A stretch of 64,000 nt of DNA from Flavobacterium cerinum. GTDB taxonomy: Bacteria > Bacteroidota > Bacteroidia > Flavobacteriales > Flavobacteriaceae. Positions 44,984 through 54,900 of the stretch are shown here, piece after piece (within the stretch, counting starts at the first letter, position 1; every line of letters starts with the position of its first letter). The notes under the pieces are model-generated. The model was not told where the DNA came from. It saw nothing but the letters and a program-made list of their open reading frames with translations, and searched no databases. A program made the position numbers and the translations under genes. Location of the stretch: the NCBI RefSeq assembly GCF_024496085.1, contig NZ_CP101751.1, positions 2,728,001-2,792,000 on the forward strand, in the 5' to 3' direction.

Positions 44984-45556
44984 TTCTACACATTTCAGAT
45001 AATTCATAAAATAATCTTCAGGATTGTAGACCATTTCTTTAAAAGTATCCGATCGAAGTTCTTTATGCATCACATAATCGATGGTTTCAGAAGCAAACTT
45101 AACCCGAATAAGACTAATCGGATATTTTTTCAAATCTTCATATCCATCTTTAGAAAACAGGAAATAATTGTTTACAATGGAAATATTATCTCTTTCGGCC
45201 GAATTATAGGTCAGATTACTACAATTGGTATCAGAACTATTGATTAATGTAACAATTTTACCGTTGGAAAGTTGTACAAATATTCTGGAATTAGCATTAA
45301 AACAAGTAGCTTTTATAAAGTCTTTACTTTTTTTAAGTATTTGTAAATTCAGATAAGGAGTACCGTCGGAATTTACCAGGGAAAAGAATATAAAAGATGA
45401 GGTCGTTCCGAATACATTTTCATGAATCAGGTAATCCGGAGTTTTTTTGATTAAGGTCGAATCGGTTTTTTCATTGTAGTCATATTCACATTTGATTGTC
45501 TGTGAATAGGAGTATAGGCTGAATAAAAAGAATAGGCTTAGAAAAATTTTTTTCAT
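44981..45556 (-). CDS. Exported hypothetical protein
   Basis: About 191 residues from the ATG at 45,556 (MKKIFLSLFFLFSLYSYSQ), which gives a clean signal peptide. A longer frame from 45,580 overlaps the preceding gene and is less likely. The mature protein contains KTPDYLIHENVFGTTSSFIF and a C-terminus HKELRSDTFKEM. No family was recognised. The start lies eight bases behind the methyltransferase gene, so the two are co-transcribed. Confidence 0.72.
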   Translation of the reverse strand: MKKIFLSLFFLFSLYSYSQTIKCEYDYNEKTDSTLIKKTPDYLIHENVFGTTSSFIFFSLVNSDGTPYLNLQILKKSKDFIKATCFNANSRIFVQLSNGKIVTLINSSDTNCSNLTYNSAERDNISIVNNYFLFSKDGYEDLKKYPISLIRVKFASETIDYVMHKELRSDTFKEMVYNPEDYFMNYLKCVE

Positions 45557-45564
45557 GGTCAACA

Positions 45565-46740
45565 TTAGATTTTGCTGCAAATTACTATAATTTTTTCATT
45601 GTTAATATCGGTGGTAAAAAAACAATAGGTTGTTCCGCCGTCTTTTATTTTCCATTTTTTGCGGAGTTCTTCCACAGATAAAGGAAAATTACGGGTGGTA
45701 ACATTCAATTGCTTTCCTTCGATATGGGCTTTGATTTCACTTTTTTGATACGGGAGTATGCTTTCAATTTTAAAGCGTCTGCCGGGAAAATCAACTACAG
45801 TATCAGACGTATACAGATGGGAATGCGAATGCAGTTTACCGACTTTATAAACAGCACTAACCGCATCAAAAGCGCCTGTTTTTAAGATCGCACTGTTGGG
45901 CTCATACAAATAGTTTTTCGGAGCCGAAAAACGAACGGTCGAATCCGCATCATCTGAAGTGCTAAAATGAATTTCTCCTTCTTTGGTAAGCGCAACGGCA
46001 TTGATGGTTATCGGGCCGGAATGTCCTTTCCGAATTTCCCATAACAATTCTTTTACTTCATTTTCCAACGCTACAACATGAATTTTGGCTACAAAACGCA
46101 ATTCCGATAATCCGGCTTTAATATCCAGTAAAGGAGCGGTTTTGATCAGAATATTATCGGTATATTGAAAATAAAAATCAAGGGAATCGGGAACATTCGG
46201 CAAACAATCCCGAAGCATAAAAACTTTGCCTTTTGCATCGTTTCGACGGGAAGGATCGATATAAATCCAATCCCATTTTGTATCCGAATTGCGTAACGTA
46301 TCGTGACTGTCACCTTGTCGGCACTCAATATTGTTGCTATTTAATACACTATAATTGTGCGCCACTAAAGCAGATAATTCCGGATTGATTTCGCAATGGG
46401 TAACCCGATCAAAATGCTGAGCAAAGTAATAATCGTCAATACCAAAACCACCAGTAAGGTCTATCAGGGATTTACCGGTTATTAAAGTAGCCTTGTAAGC
46501 GGCCGTTTGCTCGGATGAGGTTTGCTCGATCGAGATTTTCTGCGGATATAGGATATTTTCGGTTTTAAACCAGGTCGGTAATTTATCTTTAGCCTTGTTT
46601 TTTGCCTGCAACTGATTTAACAAATCCGGCCAGCTTATTTCCGGAAACGGATTCCGGGTTAAGGCCAGTTTTTTTAGATCGGTATGATAATTCTGGTTGA
46701 TAAAATCCTGTATTTCAGGTTTTAGCAGTGCTGTAATCAA
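45565..46740 (-). CDS. SAM-dependent methyltransferase, PG_1098/THUMP-like type
   Basis: This 391-residue protein has a helical N-terminus, then a class I methyltransferase domain with motif I LIDLTGGFGIDDYYFA (near 91) and motif IV WDWIYIDPSRR (near 157). The C-terminal region is ferredoxin-like and THUMP-like, ending in LRKKWKIKDGG-type sequence. This arrangement matches the Bacteroidota PG_1098 family, thought to modify RNA; the target is unknown. It starts two bases after the AI-2E permease stop codon. Confidence 0.87.
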   Translation of the reverse strand: MITALLKPEIQDFINQNYHTDLKKLALTRNPFPEISWPDLLNQLQAKNKAKDKLPTWFKTENILYPQKISIEQTSSEQTAAYKATLITGKSLIDLTGGFGIDDYYFAQHFDRVTHCEINPELSALVAHNYSVLNSNNIECRQGDSHDTLRNSDTKWDWIYIDPSRRNDAKGKVFMLRDCLPNVPDSLDFYFQYTDNILIKTAPLLDIKAGLSELRFVAKIHVVALENEVKELLWEIRKGHSGPITINAVALTKEGEIHFSTSDDADSTVRFSAPKNYLYEPNSAILKTGAFDAVSAVYKVGKLHSHSHLYTSDTVVDFPGRRFKIESILPYQKSEIKAHIEGKQLNVTTRNFPLSVEELRKKWKIKDGGTTYCFFTTDINNEKIIVICSKI

Positions 46741-46742
46741 AA

Positions 46743-47831
46743 CTAAATGTTTTTGGTTAAAATTTTAATAATCTGATTTTCAGGAAAAAATTCTTTTCCT
46801 ACTACTTTTAAAACAGTATAGAGCGGAACGGCTACTATCATTCCGAAAACACCGAAAAGTAGCCCAAAAATAAGAATTACCAGGAAGATTTCCAGTGGAT
46901 GTGACTTAATACTGTTTGAAAAGATGATGGGCTGACTGATATTGTTGTCAATCAACTGTACCACCATAAATCCGATCAGAACATAAATAGCGGTTGGAAG
47001 CATTTCCGTTCTGAAATCGGTTCCCAGATTACTTAATAAGGTTAGCGTAATGGCCAATAAAGTCCCGATTAGCGGACCGATATACGGAATGATATTTAAT
47101 ACGGCACATAGAAAAGCGATTACAAAAGCGTTTTCTATTCCCAAAATCAATAATACAATCAGATATAAAACAAATACAATAAACAATTGAAGTAGCAATC
47201 CGATAAAATAACGCGATAGTAATTCGTTGATTTTTTCTACAGATGATAAAATCTTGTCTTCATGCTGATCCGGTAGGATTTTTTTAGAGAGTGTAATAAA
47301 AAGATCCTGATCCTTTAGGAAAAAGAAAGTAATAAAGAAAACGGAAGCAATCCCGACGCCAAAGCTGCTAAGTGTTCCAACAAGTGAATTCAGGAAATTC
47401 GGAATAATATCAAAATTGATTTTGGAAGTCCAGTTGGAGTTTTCCATTAACTTTCCGGCATCGATATTATGATCATTCAGATAGGAATTAATCTGGAAAA
47501 TAAGGTTATTAAAATCCCGTTCCATTGTTGTCGTGTTTAATAAGGACAGGTTTTGACCTTGCGATACCAATAACGGAATAAACATCATAAGTAAGCCGGC
47601 TGCAATCAAAATAAAAATAATCATTGTCGTTACAACGGCTAACGTATGTTTGAATTTTAAACGCTTTTTAAGGAAGTTCATAATCGGACTTCCGATCAGG
47701 CTAATAATCAAAGCAACCAACAAATAAATAAGCACCGATTGTACCTGATAGATAAAAAATAATAGCAATGTAATCAGGGCAAGTTTTATCACGGCACTTA
47801 CAATCCCGTTGGAAATTTCTTTAGCATTCAT
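46743..47831 (-). CDS. AI-2E family permease (PerM/YdiK-like)
   Basis: This 362-residue membrane protein has about eight hydrophobic helices. The segment NIIPYIGPLIGTLLAITL near residue 248 and the C-terminal LIFGLLFGVFGMIVAVPLYTV are hallmarks of the AI-2 exporter/PerM superfamily. Members transport varied substrates, including sodium-proton exchange in some, so autoinducer transport should not be assumed. It is co-transcribed with the methyltransferase gene. Confidence 0.9.
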   Translation of the reverse strand: MNAKEISNGIVSAVIKLALITLLLFFIYQVQSVLIYLLVALIISLIGSPIMNFLKKRLKFKHTLAVVTTMIIFILIAAGLLMMFIPLLVSQGQNLSLLNTTTMERDFNNLIFQINSYLNDHNIDAGKLMENSNWTSKINFDIIPNFLNSLVGTLSSFGVGIASVFFITFFFLKDQDLFITLSKKILPDQHEDKILSSVEKINELLSRYFIGLLLQLFIVFVLYLIVLLILGIENAFVIAFLCAVLNIIPYIGPLIGTLLAITLTLLSNLGTDFRTEMLPTAIYVLIGFMVVQLIDNNISQPIIFSNSIKSHPLEIFLVILIFGLLFGVFGMIVAVPLYTVLKVVGKEFFPENQIIKILTKNI

Positions 47832-47858
47832 AGCGGTTCATTATTAGGAAAACTAAGA

Positions 47859-47888
47859 TAAAAAAAAACTCGCTATTAAAGCGAGTTT
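47859..47888 (-). terminator. Terminator of the M43 metalloprotease gene
   Basis: Stem AAACTCGC/GCGAGTTT with a 7-base loop runs into a T-tract on the reverse strand. Confidence 0.82.
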
Positions 47889-47908
47889 CTGTATTTTTAA
47901 ATGGTGTA

Positions 47909-48865
47909 TTACGGTTGAGCAAATGAATTTCGCGGTCCGCCGGAAGCAAAAGCAGCCAACATTCTTGATTTTTGCCCGTTTGAGAACATATACATAGCAG
48001 CATCATCTACATAATCCATATAATTCATAGTCATTTCTACCGGAGTTCCGGAACAAGTACTGTAATGCGGATAAGCCGGAACACCGTAATTTGGCGCATT
48101 ATGTGTAGGCGTATCAGCTACTAAGTCATTTCCGCAAGTTGCATCTCCCCAAATATGTCTTAGGTTCATCCAGTGACCAACTTCGTGAGTAGCAGTTCTT
48201 CCTTTGTTAAACGGAGCGGTAGCCGTTCCGGTTGTTCCTAAATATTTGGAGTCAATTACAACACCGTCAGTTGCAGAAGCACCGCCCGGGAATTGTGCAT
48301 ATCCTAAAATACCACCACCGATAGTACATACCCAAAGGTTAAGTTTTGTAGTAGGGGTTGTAGGAGCAATTCCGCCCTGTGCCGTTTTTTTCATCGCATC
48401 GTTAGTTCCCCATGATGTTTTTGTAGTCGATTTACGATTGACAACATCCAATACAAATGAAATACCTACATTGGCTTTAACACCTGCAAATAAAGCCGGA
48501 ACTGATCCGAAATCACTATTGGTAGCATTAAAATCTTTGTTTAAAACATCAATTTGTGACTGGATTTGTGCTAACGAAATGTTTTCAGCTGTAGTACGAT
48601 ATAATACATTTACGACTACCGGAATCTGAATTTTTCCGTTTACCAACTTGTTCTGAAGAATTGCACGTTGTGTAAAGCTTTCAATTTCATTCATTTTGAT
48701 GGCTAGTTTCGGATCGTTTCGCAATTGTTCTTCTAAAACCTGATGCGAAGCACAGCCTCTTTCGGTTAACCGGGAACCGCTAGCTGTGTCGTTTGTTGTT
48801 GTCTCATCCTTGTCACACGAAACCAGGAATAACAGCATTGCTGCTGATAATAATAGTTTTTTCAT
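47909..48865 (-). CDS. Zinc metalloprotease, M43 (cytophagalysin/pappalysin) family lipoprotein
   Basis: This 318-residue protein has a lipoprotein signal (MLLFLVSCDKDE). The zinc site is HEVGHWMNLRH at residues 227-237 (His227, His231, His237, catalytic Glu228). The Met-turn NYMDY lies downstream (MTMNYMDYVDD), and two disulfide-type cysteines frame the region (CGNDLV, STCSG). This is the M43 extended metzincin pattern. It lacks a T9SS C-terminal sorting domain and is probably anchored to a membrane as a lipoprotein. It is monocistronic. Confidence 0.92.
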   Translation of the reverse strand: MKKLLLSAAMLLFLVSCDKDETTTNDTASGSRLTERGCASHQVLEEQLRNDPKLAIKMNEIESFTQRAILQNKLVNGKIQIPVVVNVLYRTTAENISLAQIQSQIDVLNKDFNATNSDFGSVPALFAGVKANVGISFVLDVVNRKSTTKTSWGTNDAMKKTAQGGIAPTTPTTKLNLWVCTIGGGILGYAQFPGGASATDGVVIDSKYLGTTGTATAPFNKGRTATHEVGHWMNLRHIWGDATCGNDLVADTPTHNAPNYGVPAYPHYSTCSGTPVEMTMNYMDYVDDAAMYMFSNGQKSRMLAAFASGGPRNSFAQP

Positions 48866-48995
48866 AATAAAATTGTTAAATAGTTATGAGATTTGGTTAA
48901 ATATCATACAATAATATAACAAAAAAATATATTATAAAAAGATTATGATAAAAAAATGATTAAAATTTAAAAAATTATATAAAAATGTGATTAAT

Positions 48996-49502
48996 TTACA
49001 GTTTGTTGGTTAATTCGTAAAGTGCAATGCCGGTTGCCTGAGCGACGTTAATGCTACTGTTTTTTCCAAATAGCTCAATATGAACGGTTTGGTTGGCGTG
49101 ATTTAAAAAGGTTGAGCCAACACCGTAAATTTCATTACCGATTACAAGTGCAATTTTACTATCAGGTGTTATTTGAAGTGCTTTCAGCGGGATGCTTTTA
49201 TCTGTGATTTCCAATACAATAATTTGGTAATTATTGTCTTTTAAATAGGAAACGGCGTCTTCGGCATTCTCAATGATTTCATAAGGAACCATGGTATGCG
49301 TGCTACGGGAAGTCTTGTTGATTTTACGCGGAGAAAATACCAGTTGATCACCGGTAAGAATGATTTTTTCTACACCAAGTGCTTCACTGATTCGGAAAAT
49401 GGATCCGATATTGGACTGAAAATAAATGGAATCACATACAACAGTGATAGGAAAGGTTTTTTGCTGAAAGGCGGTGTTTTCGTGGGTGAGTTGTTCCTGC
49501 AT
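48996..49502 (-). CDS. TrmH/SpoU-family RNA 2'-O-methyltransferase
   Basis: This protein has 168 residues from the ATG at 49,502, one base after the preceding stop codon. A longer frame from 49,529 would overlap that gene. SPOUT-fold motifs are visible: motif 1 SNIGSIFRISEALGVEKI, motif 2 KIALVIGNEIYGVG and motif 3 IELFGKNSSINVAQATGIAL, forming the trefoil knot. It probably methylates a tRNA or rRNA ribose; the target cannot be told from sequence. It is the last gene of the tsaD-rsmE-DUF4159 operon. Confidence 0.9.
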   Translation of the reverse strand: MQEQLTHENTAFQQKTFPITVVCDSIYFQSNIGSIFRISEALGVEKIILTGDQLVFSPRKINKTSRSTHTMVPYEIIENAEDAVSYLKDNNYQIIVLEITDKSIPLKALQITPDSKIALVIGNEIYGVGSTFLNHANQTVHIELFGKNSSINVAQATGIALYELTNKL

Positions 49503-49503
49503 C

Positions 49504-50145
49504 TTAATTTTTGAAAACGTAATTGACAATATTCGCTCCCATTTTCAGTGCTTTTTGACGGACTTCCAACGGATCGTTATGTACTTCCTGATCTTCCCAA
49601 CCATCTCCTAAATCGGTTTCGTAGGTATAAAGACAAACCAAACGATTGTCGATAAAAATGCCAAATGCCTGCGGACGTTTGTTGTCGTGTTCGTGAATTT
49701 TGGGTAAACCGTTCGGAAATTTAAAAGGTTGCTGATAAATAGCGTGATTATTCGGAATTTCGGTTAAACTGTTATTCGGGAAAATACGTTTCAGTTCCCT
49801 GCGAATGTATTGATCCATACCATAGTTGTCGTCAATATGAAGGAAACCGCCGGAAGTCAGGTAATTTCTAAGATTCGTCACATCATTCTCGCTGAAAACA
49901 ACATTTCCGTGACCGGTCATATGAATAAAAGCATACGAGAACAAATCGGCACTGCCGGCTTCAACTACGGCTGTTTTCGGATTAATTTTAGTATTGATAT
50001 TCTGGTTGCAGAATTTTGCCAGGTTGGGTAGGGAAGTAGGATTGCCATACCAGTCACCGCCGCCGCTGTATTTTAAAACGGCTATTTCCTGCGAAAAGGT
50101 CAATGATGTAAATCCGATACTTAAAAGGAAAAGTAATTTTTTCAT
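49504..50145 (-). CDS. DUF4159 family exported protein
   Basis: This protein has 213 residues from the ATG at 50,145, giving a signal peptide (MKKLLFLLSIGFTSLTFSQ). A longer frame overlaps rsmE and is unlikely. The GATase-like DUF4159 core is clear: LKYSGGGDWYGNPTSLPNL, FIHMTGHGNVVFS, GGFLHIDDNYGMD and RRELKRIFP. The domain also occurs in larger membrane proteins near MoxR ATPases, and its function is unknown. It lies seven bases behind rsmE. Confidence 0.9.
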   Translation of the reverse strand: MKKLLFLLSIGFTSLTFSQEIAVLKYSGGGDWYGNPTSLPNLAKFCNQNINTKINPKTAVVEAGSADLFSYAFIHMTGHGNVVFSENDVTNLRNYLTSGGFLHIDDNYGMDQYIRRELKRIFPNNSLTEIPNNHAIYQQPFKFPNGLPKIHEHDNKRPQAFGIFIDNRLVCLYTYETDLGDGWEDQEVHNDPLEVRQKALKMGANIVNYVFKN

Positions 50146-50152
50146 ACGATTT

Positions 50153-50860
50153 TTATTGTTCGTTAGCATAAACAATACTATGGCAGGCTACAATTGCAGC
50201 GGTCTCCGTGCGTAAACGGGTATTCCCTAATGAAACAGGCTGATAGTTTAATTCCAGTGCATTTTGAATTTCCTTTTCCGAAAAATCGCCTTCCGGACCT
50301 ATCAGAATCGTGTAGCGTTCATTGGGTTGTATAACGTTTTTTAGTAATGTTTTTTGTGTTTCTTCACAATGTGCAATACATAAATTCCCTTGCTGTTTTT
50401 GTGCTAAAAATTGCTTAAAGGTGATCGGTTCGTTTAATTTAGGAAGATGAAATTGTAATGATTGCTTCATCGCCGATTGTATGATTTTGTCAAAACGTTC
50501 GGTTTTAATGACTTTTCGTTCAGAATGATCACAAATAATAGGCGTAATTTCATTAACTCCGATCTCGGTTGCTTTCTCTAAAAACCATTCGTAACGATCG
50601 TTCATTTTGGTTGGCGCAACGGCCATATGAATGTAAAAATCGTTCGGTTGATAAAAGATAGAATCCGTGATTTGCACCGTACACTTTTTGTCGGTTGCCA
50701 ATATAATTTCAGTAGTAAATAAATAGCCTAAACCATTGGTTACTTTTAAAATATCACCTTCGTGTTTACGCAATACTTTAACAATGTGTTTGCTTTCTTC
50801 TTTATCAAAAGAAAACGTTTTTAGCTGTTCATTTATTTCGGGCGTATAGAATAATTGCAT
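50153..50860 (-). CDS. rsmE: 16S rRNA (uracil-1498-N3)-methyltransferase RsmE
   Basis: This 235-residue SPOUT methyltransferase modifies U1498 of 16S rRNA. It has an N-terminal PUA-like domain (FSFDKEESKHIVKVLRKHEGD) and the family motifs EKATEIGVNEITPI near 92, ILIGPEGDFSEKEI near 178 and SLGNTRLRTETAAI near 213. The length is standard. It starts one base after tsaD stops. Confidence 0.95.
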   Translation of the reverse strand: MQLFYTPEINEQLKTFSFDKEESKHIVKVLRKHEGDILKVTNGLGYLFTTEIILATDKKCTVQITDSIFYQPNDFYIHMAVAPTKMNDRYEWFLEKATEIGVNEITPIICDHSERKVIKTERFDKIIQSAMKQSLQFHLPKLNEPITFKQFLAQKQQGNLCIAHCEETQKTLLKNVIQPNERYTILIGPEGDFSEKEIQNALELNYQPVSLGNTRLRTETAAIVACHSIVYANEQ

Positions 50861-50861
50861 A

Positions 50862-51884
50862 CTAAAATTCGATTCTTGCTTTCGATACTACGGAAGCATC
50901 ATTAAACTGATTTTCCAAAAATTTATGATAACCTACAATACCGATCATCGCGGCATTATCGGTGGTATATTCGAATTTAGGGATAAAGGTTTTCCAACCG
51001 TATTTTTGTTCGGTTTCTTTTAATGTTGTTCGAATACCGGAATTGGCCGATACACCGCCGCCAATGGCTATTTGTTTGATTCCGGTTTCTTTTACCGCCA
51101 TTTTAATTTTGTCCATCAGAATTTGAATGATCGTATATTGAATGGAGGCACAAATGTCATTGATGTTCTTTTCGATAAAATCGGGATCCTGAGCTACATT
51201 TTTCTGAATAAAATACAGAATCTGCGTTTTTAAACCGCTAAAACTAAAGTTTAAACCGTCTACTTTGGGTTTGGTAAACGGATAGGCTTTTGGATTTCCC
51301 AATTGCGCGTATTTGTCTATTAACGGTCCGCCGGGATAAGGCAAACCAAGTATTTTGGCACTTTTGTCAAAAGCTTCACCAACAGCGTCATCGGTTGTTT
51401 CTCCGATAATGGTCATATCAAAAAAACTATCAACGCAAACCACTTGTGTATGACCGCCTGATATAGTCAGCGCCAAAAAAGGGAATTCCGGTTTATCGTA
51501 GTTTTCTTCGTCGATAAAATGTGCTAAAATATGAGCATGCATATGGTTTACGGCAATCAACGGAACGTTCAGCGCCATAGCCATTGATTTGGCAAAGGAG
51601 CTTCCCACTAAAAGTGAACCCATTAAACCGGGACCTTGCGTAAAAGCAATAGCGGAAACCTGGGCTTTTTCAATATTGGCTTTCTTTAAAGCAACATCAA
51701 TAACTGGGACAATATTTTGTTGGTGCGCACGCGAAGCAAGCTCCGGAACTACACCGCCATATTCTTCGTGAACAGACTGTCTTGCTACGACATTTGACAG
51801 GACTTTATTGTCTTGTAAAACGGCAGCTGCGGTGTCATCGCATGAACTCTCGATAGCAAGTATATATACGGGTGATTTTGTCAT
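50862..51884 (-). CDS. tsaD: tRNA N6-adenosine threonylcarbamoyltransferase TsaD
   Basis: This protein has 340 residues from the ATG at 51,884 (MTKSPVYILAIESSCDDTAAA), the standard start and length. An upstream ATG at 51,917 adds 11 atypical residues. TsaD transfers threonylcarbamoyl to A37 of ANN-decoding tRNAs. The metal ligands are in NHMHAHILAH, and the phosphate/acceptor motifs are GPGLMGSLLVGSS and ISGGHTQVV. It heads the reverse-strand group with rsmE, DUF4159 and trmH genes and is divergent from the TamB-like gene. Confidence 0.96.
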   Translation of the reverse strand: MTKSPVYILAIESSCDDTAAAVLQDNKVLSNVVARQSVHEEYGGVVPELASRAHQQNIVPVIDVALKKANIEKAQVSAIAFTQGPGLMGSLLVGSSFAKSMAMALNVPLIAVNHMHAHILAHFIDEENYDKPEFPFLALTISGGHTQVVCVDSFFDMTIIGETTDDAVGEAFDKSAKILGLPYPGGPLIDKYAQLGNPKAYPFTKPKVDGLNFSFSGLKTQILYFIQKNVAQDPDFIEKNINDICASIQYTIIQILMDKIKMAVKETGIKQIAIGGGVSANSGIRTTLKETEQKYGWKTFIPKFEYTTDNAAMIGIVGYHKFLENQFNDASVVSKARIEF

Positions 51885-51900
51885 AAAAAAGGCATCATTT

Positions 51901-51934
51901 TTGAGTGGATTTTCCAACGACTGTATTATCTTTG
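51901..51934 (+). promoter_or_regulatory. Promoter of the TamB-like gene
   Basis: TTG at 51,901-51,903 and TATCTTTG at 51,927-51,934, spaced by 23 bases, fit the upper limit of the flavobacterial consensus TTG-N17-23-TAnnTTTG. The predicted transcript would start about 40 bases before the coding region. Confidence 0.6.
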
Positions 51935-51981
51935 AATTGTAAATTCCGGCGGTAAAAAAATAATAGTTTTATTCCTACGAA

Positions 51982-54900
51982 TTGCTTAAATTTACGAGTC
52001 AATCCGACAAATTTAAAACAAATAGGACTATCAAAAAATTAAAAAAAATACTATTTCGCGTAATTGTAGGCTTAATCCTATTTTTGTTGCTATTAGGCAT
52101 AGCATTATCATTGCCTTTTGTGCAAACTGCCATAGCGAAATATGCTACTAAAGAATTAAATGAAAAATTTGGAACCGATATGCATATCGATAAGATTGCT
52201 ATTACGGTTTTCGGAGGTGTAAAAATCAAAGGAATTTATACCGCTGATAAGCATAAAGACACACTTTTCTATATCAACCGACTTCAGACGAATATTCTTG
52301 ATTTTAAAAAACTGGCCAACGGAAAGCTAATTTTCGGTAAAACCAGCATTGACGGATTGAATCTGAAAATGAAAAAATACAAAGGAGAGGATAAAACCAA
52401 TCTGGATGAATTTATTGCCGCTTTTGATGACGGTAAGGATGGAAGCGGAAAATTCCTGATGAAAGTCGAACAAATGAATGTGACATCCAGTCGTTTTCGC
52501 CTGATCGATGAAAATCTGGAACATCCGAAAGTACTTGATTTTACCCGACTTAACGGAAAAGTGGATTTCTTTAAAATTAAAGGACCGGTCGTAACGGCCG
52601 ACATCAAGCAATTGGCATTTCAGGATCACAGAGGGTTAGTGGTGGAAAATCTGATTACCGATTTTACGTATTCGAAAGAGAATATCCGACTGGAAAAACT
52701 GAATCTTAAAACAAAAGAGTCTACGTTGATTGGTGATGTTATCATGAAATACAAACCGAAAGATTTTTCAGATTTTAATAATAAAGTGGTCTTTGATGTT
52801 AACATGGAAAAAGCGTCAGTTTCGTCTAATGAGCTGAATTTTTTCTATAATGAGTTTGGGAAAAACCAACGATTCTATCTGGCAACACATCTTACCGGTA
52901 CGTTAAATAATTTTACAACACACGATCTGAGATTATTGGATACGAATGATTCTGAAATTATCGGAACGGTTAATTTCAGAAACCTGTTCAATAAAAAAGG
53001 AGAATTCTACATGAAAGGTAATTTCGATCGTATTACATCGAATTATACCAGTCTTAAAACAATCCTGCCGCGTGTATTGGGTAAGAGTCTTCCGGAAACA
53101 CTACATAAATTGGGTAGAGTAGACCTGGTTGGTGATATTATGGTTACTAAGACACAAATCGACGCGGATGTTTATCTGATGTCCGGTCTGGGAGAATTGA
53201 ATACAAAGCTAGCCATGACCAATATCAACAATATTGATAATGCGACCTATAAAGGTGTTGTTTCCCTAAATAATTTTGATCTGGGGTCATTGGTTAATGA
53301 AAAAGATTTGGGAAGAGCCACGCTTGATCTGGATGTAAACGGGAAAGGATTCAATAAAAAATACTTGGATACCAGTGTTAAAGGAAAAGTTCAAAGTTTA
53401 ACGTATAATAAGTATACGTATCAGAATATTACGATCGACGGTAAAATGAAAATGCCTTACTTTAAAGGCTATCTGAACAGTAATGATCCGAATCTGAAAA
53501 TGGATTTTAACGGATTAATCGATATGAGTTCGCGAATGAAGAATTATGACTTTCAGGCGCAGATTGATTATGCTGATTTACATTTGTTGAATTTTATGAA
53601 AAAAGATTCCCTTTCTATTTTTAAAGGAGAGTTAAAATTCAATGCCAAAGGAAATACGTTAGATGATCTGGCCGGAAAACTAAACGTGATAAATGCGTCT
53701 TATCAAAACAGTACTGACAGTTATTTCTTCCAGGATTTTCAGGTAGAATCCGTTTTTGACGAACAGAAAGTAAGAACGATTACAATCAATTCTCCGGATA
53801 TTATTGAAGGAAAGGTCGTAGGGAAATATGAAATCAAACAGGTGCGTAAAATCATCGAAAATGCTTTGGGAAGTTTATATGCCAACTATTCGCCCAATAA
53901 GCTAAAACCCGGACAGTTTCTGGATTTTGATTTTGTGATTTATAATAAGATCGTTGAAATATTCCTGCCAAAAGTAATTGTAAGTGAAAATACGGTCTTA
54001 AAAGGTCGGATTGATGCGGATAAAGGCGATTTTCAGCTGGATTTCTCATCGCCGAGTGTAATTGCGTATAACAATACCTTTGAAAACATTCGTATTGATG
54101 TCGATAACAAAAACCCGTTATATAATGCCTATGTCGAACTGGATAGTATTAAGACCAAGGCCTATAAGATTTCGGATTTTAGTTTGATTAATGTAACAAT
54201 GAACGATACGCTTTTTGTCCGTTCGGAGTTTAAAGGCGGACCGAAAAATCAGGATTTTTTCAACCTGAACCTTTATCATACGATCAATGAAAAGAACCAA
54301 TCGGTTGTCGGGCTTAAAAAATCGGAAATCAATTTCAGGGATTATTTATGGTTCCTGAACGAAAAAGATACGAAAGACAATAAAGTGGTTTTCAATAAAA
54401 AACTAACAGACTTCTCGATCGAAAAGATTATCATGTCCCATAATGACCAGAAAGTGGAGTTAGAAGGGATTTTAAAAGATTCGACCTATAAGCAACTCCG
54501 ATTGTCGTTTAATGATGTTGATCTCGAAAAAGTAACACCGGCTCTCGAAAATATGTCTTTTGCCGGTCAGTTAAACGGTGAAGTCAATCTGGAACAAAAT
54601 AAGGCAATTTATTTACCGACTGCGGCGTTGACCGTTGATTCCCTGAAAGTGAATCATGTGCTGATGGGAGATCTAAATCTGGAAGTAACCGGAGAAGATT
54701 CATTCCGTAAGTTTAATGTGAATTCATCGATTATTAACGATCACGTTGAGAATTTCTTTTTAAACGGAAATATTGAAATCATCAATAAAGAAAGTATACT
54801 GGCGTTGAATGCCGGATTTACAAGGTTTAATATTAGTCCGTTAGGACCGTTATTGGGTAGTATCTTCTCCGATATGCGCGGTTTTGCATCGGGTAGGGCC

